Assembly: GCA_937891805.1 (NCBI GenBank)
Contig: CALATK010000307.1
Location: 1 to 5,674, forward strand
Direction of reading: 5' to 3'
Length of the DNA: 5,674 nucleotides
From: an uncultured Fibrobacter sp.
GTDB taxonomy: Bacteria > Fibrobacterota > Fibrobacteria > Fibrobacterales > Fibrobacteraceae
The position numbers and the translations under genes were made by a program. Positions 1 through 4,807 of the stretch are shown here, one piece after another (the first letter of the stretch is position 1; each line of letters opens with the position of its first letter). The notes under the pieces are model-generated. The model did no database searches and was not told the origin of the DNA. It saw only the letters and a program-made list of their open reading frames with translations.

Positions 1-2
1 CC

Positions 3-626
3 GCACGCCTGGTAAACGTCAGCTCTGAATTCGGCGCCCAGTTTGATAGCCTTGCCGACCTAATCGCCTTCGGGCTTGCTCCTGCCTTTTGCGTGTTCTT
101 CACCTACAAGATTTGCGCGCCCCAGTTCTTTGAGCAGAACGCGGCCCTGCTGGGGGTGACATTCTCTATCTATGTTCTCTGTGCCGCCATGCGCCTGGCC
201 AAGTACAACGCCTGCGATTCCGACACCTACCACCATCATTTTTCAGGACTCCCTTCCACCTTCGCTGGCGCCATCAACGCCACCCTGGTCGTGTTCCTGA
301 AATCCAAGGGAATCTTTACCGACCCTAACTCCGCACTGGTGTTTATCCCCGTTGTGGTGATGCTTGCCACAGGCATCCTGATGGTGAGCCCCCTGTTCTT
401 GCCCAAGCTTCAGCCCCGCAAGAACAAAGCCTTCAACATTTTCCAAGGCGTGCTGATTGTTCTCACCTACATTGCCGGATTCATGTTCATTTCCGAAAAG
501 GTCCCCTACGTGTTGGAATACCTGCTTGTTCTCGGTGGCTGCTACCTAGTCATCGGCTTTAGCGTAGGCCTTATCAACCGCAGCAAGATTATTGAAGAAG
601 CAAAGGCTTCAAAAAGTAATGACTAG
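3..626 (+). CDS. pssA: CDP-diacylglycerol--serine O-phosphatidyltransferase (phosphatidylserine synthase), 5'-truncated
   Basis: The inner-membrane enzyme transfers phosphatidate from CDP-diacylglycerol to L-serine, giving phosphatidylserine, the precursor of phosphatidylethanolamine. The window opens inside the CDP-alcohol phosphotransferase signature (DGxxARx8Gx3Dx3D). The first visible residues are AR, followed after eight residues by G, then D, then D (ARLVNVSSEFGAQFDSLAD), so only the leading DGxx is missing. The next stretch, DLIAFGLAPA, and the later AMRLAKYN and FSGLPSTFAG segments are typical of PssA rather than of PgsA. Several hydrophobic membrane segments follow, and the tail is short and charged (KIIEEAKASKSND). 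There are 207 codons here. The frame is open to the left edge, so an internal GTG at 93 is not the start. It is followed by a strong terminator and is convergent with mpaA. Family assignment is firm; the serine specificity rests on these PssA-like segments. Confidence 0.93.
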   Translation, partial: ARLVNVSSEFGAQFDSLADLIAFGLAPAFCVFFTYKICAPQFFEQNAALLGVTFSIYVLCAAMRLAKYNACDSDTYHHHFSGLPSTFAGAINATLVVFLKSKGIFTDPNSALVFIPVVVMLATGILMVSPLFLPKLQPRKNKAFNIFQGVLIVLTYIAGFMFISEKVPYVLEYLLVLGGCYLVIGFSVGLINRSKIIEEAKASKSND

Positions 627-647
627 GGCTTAGGATTTTTTTTGATG

Positions 648-1340
648 TCACCCCGGCTGCGTGCCGGGGTATTTTTTTAGAAATTCCGCAAAGCTTAACC
701 CGTAGCGTTCGTACAAAAGCTCCGGAGCAAGGCGTGGAAGCTCCACCGTAACGCATTCAAGATTACGTTCCTTGCACCAGGTACCAAAGCTGCCTGGAGT
801 TTTATATCCGATATCCTTGACGTATGGAACATTGAACACCGCCTGGAGATTTTTCACAAGAGGCGTTTCTTCGGGAGCGTCAATGCAGCCGATGGGACTG
901 TGGAGAGCCACCACCGCCTGTGGCACAAGAGTATCCACCAGTTGGATTAAAGCACTGGTTTCCGGCTCGCTTGCAGGAGCTGCCCCTGTGGAAAGTTCCA
1001 TGTCCCGTTCCGCCTCCAAGATGGAGCGGGAATGCACCGGTGCAACACTCCAGCTTTCTGTCGGGAAGTTCCGGTTCAGGTCTACACCGTTTGCATTTCC
1101 GCGGGTTCCAAGAGTCATTCCATCAGGGTTCGCGCACAGGATAAACGCTATCGATTCCAGGTTGTCACCAAAGGCGCGCAAGGCTCGGCTCAAGAGGAAT
1201 GTGGTCTCCGGTTCTTCGCCGTGGATACCCGCCATTACAAGTAACCGGCAAGCTCCCTTGCAGGGGAAATACAGGAGCGGCGCACCGAGAACGCTGGTGC
1301 CGTAGGACTTGGACTTTAATTTGATGGAACCGGAAAGCAT
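648..1340 (-). CDS. mpaA: MpaA-type murein tripeptide amidase (M14 zinc carboxypeptidase)
   Basis: The encoded cytoplasmic zinc peptidase is predicted to cleave the gamma-D-Glu--meso-diaminopimelate bond of the murein tripeptide during cell-wall recycling, as E. coli MpaA does. From the ATG at 1340 it has 230 residues, close to E. coli MpaA as I remember it (about 240). The M14 zinc site is complete: HxxE is H40/E43 in GIHGEEPE, the third ligand is H147 in VALHSP, and the catalytic Glu is E200 in VTVELP. NPDGMTLGTRGNANGVDLNRNFP (split: NPDG at 71-74, DLNRNFP at 87-93) and TPGSFGTWC (181-189) look like MpaA itself. The frame stays open upstream to an ATG at 1508, but that would add 56 residues made mostly of translated 7-bp repeats, while family homology starts with YGTSVLGAPL near residue 13. 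I therefore chose 1340. No Shine-Dalgarno precedes it. The last codons run through the pssA terminator hairpin. It lies 256 bp downstream of the M15 gene. Confidence 0.9.
   Translation of the reverse strand: MLSGSIKLKSKSYGTSVLGAPLLYFPCKGACRLLVMAGIHGEEPETTFLLSRALRAFGDNLESIAFILCANPDGMTLGTRGNANGVDLNRNFPTESWSVAPVHSRSILEAERDMELSTGAAPASEPETSALIQLVDTLVPQAVVALHSPIGCIDAPEETPLVKNLQAVFNVPYVKDIGYKTPGSFGTWCKERNLECVTVELPRLAPELLYERYGLSFAEFLKKYPGTQPG
650..678 (+). terminator. Rho-independent terminator of pssA
   Basis: A 7-bp perfect G+C stem (CCCCGGC at 651-657, GCCGGGG at 663-669) closes a 5-nt loop. An extra A-T pair (650/670) lies at its base, and seven T residues follow at 672-678. The polarity fits only the plus strand, 24 bp after the pssA stop. 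On the minus strand the hairpin is followed by an A-rich stretch, so it should not stop mpaA transcription. The hairpin is embedded in the last codons and stop of mpaA. Confidence 0.9.
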
Positions 1341-1343
1341 GGG

Positions 1344-1469
1344 GAGTTGTGAGTTGTGAGTTGTGAGGTGTGAGTTGTGAGTTGTGAGTTGTGAGGTGTG
1401 AGTTATGAGATGTGAGGTGTGGGGTGTGAGTTGTGAGATGTGAGGTGTGAGGCGTGAGGTGTGAGGTGT
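1344..1469. repeat. 18-unit heptanucleotide tandem array (GAGNTGT on +), with 28-bp higher-order period
   Basis: Eighteen consecutive 7-bp units fill 126 bp with no insertion or deletion; the plus-strand consensus is GAG(T/G/A)TGT. Writing only the fourth base of each unit gives TTTG TTTG TAGG TAGG GG (one G-class unit reads GGGGTGT and another GAGGCGT), so units are arranged in blocks of four, a 28-bp super-repeat. Three more degraded units seem to continue in phase to about 1490 (GGGGTAC, GGATTGC, GAGGCAC). On the minus strand, the sense strand of mpaA, the array is almost free of G and lacks stop codons in all three frames. It would encode heptapeptides such as TPHTSQL. It starts 3 bp before the mpaA ATG. 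Confidence 0.95.
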
Positions 1470-1480
1470 GGGGTACGGAT

Positions 1481-1517
1481 TGCGAGGCACCAGCCACTCG
1501 CATCTCATACCTCAAAG
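1481..1517. repeat. Inverted heptad remnant with small hairpin at the array edge
   Basis: After the main array, 1497-1517 reads CTCGCAT CTCATAC CTCAAAG. These are 7-bp units resembling the reverse complement of the main array. TGCGAG (1481-1486) pairs with CTCGCA (1497-1502) around a 10-nt loop, so the orientation change sits in a hairpin. The stem is only 6 bp and may be a by-product of the repeat inversion. Confidence 0.45.
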
Positions 1518-1563
1518 GGAGCCTTTGGCGACCGACCTCACTACTCAAAGCGAAGCGACCTCA
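1511..1563. repeat. Imperfect direct repeat in the mpaA upstream spacer
   Basis: Two related segments lie side by side. 1511-1540 starts CTCAAAGGGAGC and ends GCGACCGACCTCA, and 1544-1563 reads CTCAAAGCGAAGCGACCTCA. They share the CTCAAAG opening and a GCGACC...CTCA ending, with about 10 bp fewer in the second. No coding signal covers them. They may be a decayed dispersed repeat; only a genome search would show that. Confidence 0.5.
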
Positions 1564-1567
1564 AACC

Positions 1568-1602
1568 CCTAGCCCCTAGATCCTAGCCCCTATTCCCTAA
1601 AC
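1568..1602. repeat. Second heptanucleotide array (CCTAGNN), G-rich on the minus strand
   Basis: Five in-phase 7-bp units read CCTAGCC CCTAGAT CCTAGCC CCTATTC CCTAAAC on the plus strand. The sequence is unrelated to the GAGNTGT array but has the same unit length. The last unit covers the TAG stop (1597-1599) and the final codon of the M15 peptidase gene, so the array forms the start of its 3' untranslated region. C-runs at 1566-1569, 1573-1576, 1587-1590 and 1595-1597 give four G-runs of three or more on the transcribed-sense (minus) strand. Confidence 0.75.
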
Positions 1603-2268
1603 AAAATACGGATAGATATATTCCTCCGCCAGTTGAGGGAGACGGGCAAGGACCACCTGTTTGCAAGCCATGTCCGAACCTTCGTAAATCTTGCGGAGCG
1701 TGTCCAGCGAAAAACGCTCCAGACGCTTGCGGGAGGTAGGCAGGTGGGCGATGTGCCAGCCTTCGGGCCGAATTTTTCCGCGGCCTGGGACGAACACCCG
1801 GTCAAAACCGAAAGCTCCGTCGGTGGCAAAGCGTTCATCCAAAAACTTGTGGAAAGCGGCAAACATTCCGGAGCACTCCTCCGGCGTAAGCTGGACTTCG
1901 TAACCTTCTGGGCAGGCTCGCCCATCGACCACGTCCAGGTCTGTCCCAAGATGATGACGGCTCGCCCCCGGAAGGGCCGACCAGGTGAGAATGGCATACA
2001 TCAGTTCTTCTTCGTCTTGAGGACGTTCCATAGGAACACCTTCTGCCGAAAGCAGGGGCAGTTCCCCACGGGCCTTGCGGTTCCAGATGGAAAGTTGCCG
2101 TTCAAAAGGGCGGTAAGCCGATTCTATCCGGAGTTCAAAGCCCTCCGCCGCAGCCTCCGCCTTTAATTTATTCAAAAACGGCAGGATTTCGGCATCCACA
2201 AGGTAACCGGGAGCCGCCTCTACAAGGTTCGGCTTTCCAAGTCCGTAGGGCAACAAATCTTCGGTCAT
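1597..2268 (-). CDS. M15 family (VanY-type) zinc carboxypeptidase, no signal peptide
   Basis: Likely a zinc-dependent D-alanyl-D-alanine (or related) carboxypeptidase acting on peptidoglycan peptides. From the ATG at 2268 it has 223 residues. The M15 SxHxxGxxxD motif is S103-H105-G108-D112 in SRHHLGTDLD, supplying zinc ligands H105 and D112. EGWH (169-172) gives catalytic E169 and the third ligand H172. SAYRPFERQ (50-58) matches the conserved substrate-binding region of VanY/DacY proteins. The N-terminus (MTEDLLPYGLGKPNLVEAAP) has no hydrophobic leader or lipobox, so the protein should stay in the cytoplasm, unusual for the family. The ATG shares one base with the ruvC stop (TAATG), and GGGAG lies about 10 nt upstream, inside ruvC. 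A longer start at 2307 would overlap ruvC by 40 nt and has no better support. Exact bond specificity (D,D or L,D) cannot be read from the sequence. Confidence 0.85.
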   Translation of the reverse strand: MTEDLLPYGLGKPNLVEAAPGYLVDAEILPFLNKLKAEAAAEGFELRIESAYRPFERQLSIWNRKARGELPLLSAEGVPMERPQDEEELMYAILTWSALPGASRHHLGTDLDVVDGRACPEGYEVQLTPEECSGMFAAFHKFLDERFATDGAFGFDRVFVPGRGKIRPEGWHIAHLPTSRKRLERFSLDTLRKIYEGSDMACKQVVLARLPQLAEEYIYPYFV

Positions 2269-2834
2269 TAAATTTCCACTCCCATCTTCTTGATCAGGTC
2301 TTTCCACTGCTGGACAGAGGCCTTTTTCTTGCGGACCGTAGGCCGTTTTTTCAGAGCCACAGTCAAGGGCGGCGGATTTCCGTGGGTCCAGGCGATGGCC
2401 AGGGCGTCCGAAGCGTCCAGCGGAAGGTCGGAGCCCTGTATCCCGAGCTGTGCAAAGACCATGTGGGCCACCTGTTCCTTAGAGGCGGCACCATCGCCGG
2501 TAACGGACTGCTTGACCACCTTGGGCGGGTACTCGTCAAAGGACATGCCCCGCTTGCGGCAGGCCACAAGAACCGCCCCGCGGATATGTCCGAGCACCAG
2601 GGCACTCTTGGCATTTTTGGCAAAGAACACTCCTTCCATGGCTAGGGCGTCTGGCCGGTACTGGTCCAGCAGGGATTCCAGCTTGGTGATAATCTGTAAT
2701 AGACGGTCCTCCAACGACTTAGACGCCGGTGAATGGATAGTACCGTATTCCAGCACCGAAAACCCCTTCGGATTCTTTTCCAGAAAGGCGTATCCTGTCG
2801 TAATAGAGCCCGGGTCGATGCCGAGAATAACCAT
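2268..2834 (-). CDS. ruvC: Crossover junction endodeoxyribonuclease RuvC
   Basis: Dimeric nuclease that cuts Holliday junctions symmetrically with RuvAB during recombination and fork repair. From the ATG at 2834 it has 188 residues, against 173 in E. coli. All four metal-binding acidic residues are in place: D7 in ILGIDPG, E67 in AMEGVFF, and D140 and D143 in LDASDALAIAWTH. The FFAKNAKSALVLGHIRG segment (70-86) and the basic K108/K119 region (VKQSVTGDGAASKEQ) match the DNA-contacting parts of the family. The C-terminus adds about 28 lysine/arginine-rich residues (LKKRPTVRKKKASVQQW onward). A longer start at 2873 would add 13 hydrophobic residues ahead of the usual MVILGIDPG beginning and is unlikely. 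No clear Shine-Dalgarno precedes 2834. ruvA and ruvB are not in the window. It is the first gene of the minus-strand unit and overlaps the M15 gene. Confidence 0.96.
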   Translation of the reverse strand: MVILGIDPGSITTGYAFLEKNPKGFSVLEYGTIHSPASKSLEDRLLQIITKLESLLDQYRPDALAMEGVFFAKNAKSALVLGHIRGAVLVACRKRGMSFDEYPPKVVKQSVTGDGAASKEQVAHMVFAQLGIQGSDLPLDASDALAIAWTHGNPPPLTVALKKRPTVRKKKASVQQWKDLIKKMGVEI

Positions 2835-2913
2835 AGCCAAAAAGTAGATAAAATGACCTAAAAAGTGTTCCATTCCGGGTATTTTTTATTAGATTCCTAT
2901 ATGGAGGCTCCCT
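2835..2913. promoter_or_regulatory. Divergent intergenic region between ruvC and the primase-helicase-like gene
   Basis: This 79-bp A+T-rich gap must hold the start signals of both divergent units. On the plus strand, TAAAAT (2849-2854) and TATATG (2899-2904) are possible -10 elements, but none has a good -35 at the usual distance. On the minus strand, TGGAAC and TATCTA lie 16 bp apart and are only a weak match. I therefore call the region, not a specific promoter. Confidence 0.5.
2903..2907 (+). promoter_or_regulatory. Strong Shine-Dalgarno for the primase-helicase-like gene
   Basis: GGAGG sits 6 nt before the ATG at 2914 and fixes that start. It is the only textbook ribosome-binding site in the window; the other visible starts have weak, distant or no such signal. 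It forms part of a 9-bp palindrome (GGAGGCTCC, 2903-2911). Confidence 0.85.
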
Positions 2914-4797
2914 ATGCTTATCGACCAGGAAAACTCAGGTTTTGTACATGTAAAGACTCACCCCCGTCAGTTGGGAATTCCCCTCAGCCGGTGGGGCCGG
3001 AACCTGATTTCCAGTTGTCCGTTCCATGCTCCCGAAGAGACCTCCCTGTTCTTCTATGACGCCCTGGGTTACTGGCGTTACCGCTGCCTCCAGTGCGGTA
3101 GTGAAGGCGACCTGGTGGAATTCGTGATGCGGAGCCGCTTCAACGGCATGGATGAACCCGCCGCTCGGGCCGAAGCCCTGGAATTCCTGGGCGGACTCGA
3201 ACAGGAGCAGGACACCAAGAAAGACGACCACCTTTTGCTCAAGGAAGTTGGTGGCGAAAAGTCCAAGGTGCTGGAATGTTTTGTCCGTTATTGCCACTGG
3301 GCCGCCTGCAAGAGCCCTTCTTCCGAAGAATTTCTGCAGTCCAGGGGCTGGAACATCGGTCAGGCCCAGCTCTACGGCCTGGGCTACTACAGTGGCGACC
3401 CGGAGCCCTTCTTTAGCTATTGCATGCTTTCCGGACTGGAACGCCACCAGGTCAGTTTCTATCTGGACAACCTGGAAGCTTACCACGAACCGAGAATTAC
3501 TATTCCCGCCCGTAATTCCAAGGGGCTCATCCATTCTGTGTATGGCCGCCTCATGGAAGATGACGGCAAGCCCCACCCCTACGTTTCTTTTGCCTCGGGC
3601 CCAAGCGATATTCCCTTCAATATCCAGCCCGAAAACAGCAATCCCATTATCGTAGAAGGCTTTTTTGATGCCCTGACTGCAGACCTGGCGGGAATTCCCG
3701 GCGTGGTTTCCACCATGTACCAGGAACTGACCCTGAGCCACCTGCTCAAGCTCAAGGCCTGCGGTGCCGATTCCGCTACCGTCATTCTCAGGCGCGAAGA
3801 CAACAGGCGCGAACAGGAATACCGTATCCAGGGTTACCTGAAAATGGCCGAAGAACTGAACATGCGATTCAAGTCCATCGTGCTGTCCAAAGACGAAACG
3901 GTAGACGTTCTGGTCCGCGACAAGGGCGCCGATTACCTGCTTGACCTTATCGACAAGACCGAAGAAGACACGGTTCACACCCACCGCCGTTCCATGCTGC
4001 TCCAGGATATCAAGGAGAACTACGATGCCGCCATGGGCTGCCCTCCGGATACCTGCGTGGGCTACGCCCTGAACAATTTCCCGAAACTCACCAAGGAAAT
4101 CGACGGTATCCAGTCCGGTTGTTTCTTCGTTTCTTCCAAGCCCTTTGGCCTCAAGACTTCGCTCCTGTCTAGCCTAGCCCTGGACCTTATAGACAGCAAC
4201 CCCATCTTGAAGATTATCTATATCGCCCTGGAAACGCCCCGCCGGCAGATTTTTGACCGCATGGTGGCCATGGAAACAGGCGAATCAATCCTTACGGTGC
4301 GAAAGCAAAACGAAGACGACGCGATTAACGGCAAGATTCTCGATGCCACCAAAAAACTCATGAACCTGGTCCGGACAAACCGTCTAGAAATCTGGGAAGA
4401 CTATCCCACCTTCGACAACAACGAGATGATGAGCATCTTGAAAGAAGAGCGGAAGCAGAATTCCGACCTCATCGTGATGATTGACGGTCTGGACCACCTG
4501 AAGATAGACGGACGGCTTGAACTGGACGACATTCACGAGCGCAGGTCCTTCGTGATGCTGGACCTGTACAAGAGCCTGGACATTCCCCTGTTCCTTGGCG
4601 GAGAACTGATACCCACCGAAGAAGGCTTTGAAGGCCCGAGGCCCTACCTGCGTGATTCCGACGCCATCTACTGGCTGGATTCCCAGAACAAAACCCTCAC
4701 CCTGTCCGTGAATTCCAACAGGCTGGGCGTAAGCCACAAGTACAACTGCCCCATCTTCATCGACCCCATGTCCAACAAGATGCAAGAAGCGGAATAG
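2914..4797 (+). CDS. Primase-helicase-like fusion: CHC2 zinc finger, degenerate TOPRIM, DnaB-type RecA domain
   Basis: This 627-residue protein has the order of phage T7 gp4 or Twinkle. Residues 35-61 are a DnaG-type zinc finger (C35-x2-H38, then C58-x2-C61) followed by GSEGDLVEF. Residues 190-345 resemble the DnaG core: RITIPARNSKG (194-204), then the TOPRIM strand IIVEGFFDAL (245-254) with E248. The acidic DxD pair is missing; the equivalent strand reads VILRREDNR (290-298). Residues 383-620 resemble the DnaB C-terminal domain: KEIDGIQSG, a Walker A-like SSKPFGLKTS (407-416), IALET with E440, Walker B LIVMIDGLD (519-527) and VNSNRLG (599-605) near the arginine-finger region. In Walker A the usual GKT is LKT. 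The DnaB 'SQLNR' motif is replaced by GGEL. There is no DnaB N-terminal domain. The changes suggest altered or lost primer synthesis and ATPase activity. Role unknown; the fold assignment is good, activity is uncertain. Confidence 0.8.
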   Translation: MLIDQENSGFVHVKTHPRQLGIPLSRWGRNLISSCPFHAPEETSLFFYDALGYWRYRCLQCGSEGDLVEFVMRSRFNGMDEPAARAEALEFLGGLEQEQDTKKDDHLLLKEVGGEKSKVLECFVRYCHWAACKSPSSEEFLQSRGWNIGQAQLYGLGYYSGDPEPFFSYCMLSGLERHQVSFYLDNLEAYHEPRITIPARNSKGLIHSVYGRLMEDDGKPHPYVSFASGPSDIPFNIQPENSNPIIVEGFFDALTADLAGIPGVVSTMYQELTLSHLLKLKACGADSATVILRREDNRREQEYRIQGYLKMAEELNMRFKSIVLSKDETVDVLVRDKGADYLLDLIDKTEEDTVHTHRRSMLLQDIKENYDAAMGCPPDTCVGYALNNFPKLTKEIDGIQSGCFFVSSKPFGLKTSLLSSLALDLIDSNPILKIIYIALETPRRQIFDRMVAMETGESILTVRKQNEDDAINGKILDATKKLMNLVRTNRLEIWEDYPTFDNNEMMSILKEERKQNSDLIVMIDGLDHLKIDGRLELDDIHERRSFVMLDLYKSLDIPLFLGGELIPTEEGFEGPRPYLRDSDAIYWLDSQNKTLTLSVNSNRLGVSHKYNCPIFIDPMSNKMQEAE

Positions 4798-4807
4798 TCT
4801 GCGTTCC

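Larger units (their letters stand above)
1341..1596. other. Repeat-filled intergenic spacer between the M15 gene and mpaA
   Basis: This 256-bp gap holds both heptad arrays, the inverted remnant and the imperfect direct repeat, and little unique sequence. I see no convincing promoter for mpaA, no Shine-Dalgarno and no terminator with a T-run on the minus strand. Whether mpaA is transcribed by read-through from ruvC and the M15 gene or from its own promoter cannot be decided here. A small 5-bp inverted repeat (AAAGG/CCTTT, 1514-1526) has no T tail. Confidence 0.7.

Noticed and set aside
772..1305. Plus-strand frame of 177 codons antisense to mpaA
   Set aside because: No domain or start signal; the complete M14 zinc site lies on the other strand.
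1341..1508. 56-residue N-terminal extension of MpaA
   Set aside because: The residues are mainly translated 7-bp repeats, family similarity begins near the ATG at 1340, and the upstream ATG has GAGG too close to serve as a good ribosome-binding site.
1165..1548. Minus-strand frame of 127 codons through the heptad array
   Set aside because: It is open because the 7-bp units lack stops in all three minus-strand frames. After the array it runs out of frame into mpaA without family similarity.
1344..1602. CRISPR array
   Set aside because: Units are 7 bp and contiguous without unique spacers, and no cas gene is present. The 28-bp period is made of heptads, not repeat plus spacer.
1633..2166. Plus-strand frame of 177 codons antisense to the M15 peptidase
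   Set aside because: Shadow of a well-supported gene with all zinc ligands on the minus strand.
2290..2847. Plus-strand frame of 185 codons antisense to ruvC
   Set aside because: ruvC has all four catalytic acidic residues on the minus strand; the antisense translation shows no family features.
2935..3984. Long minus-strand open frame of 349 codons inside the primase-helicase-like gene
   Set aside because: Its codons are exactly antisense to the real gene's codons, a common open shadow in G+C-biased genes. Its translation shows no recognisable domain, while the plus-strand frame has a zinc finger, a Walker B and a strong ribosome-binding site.
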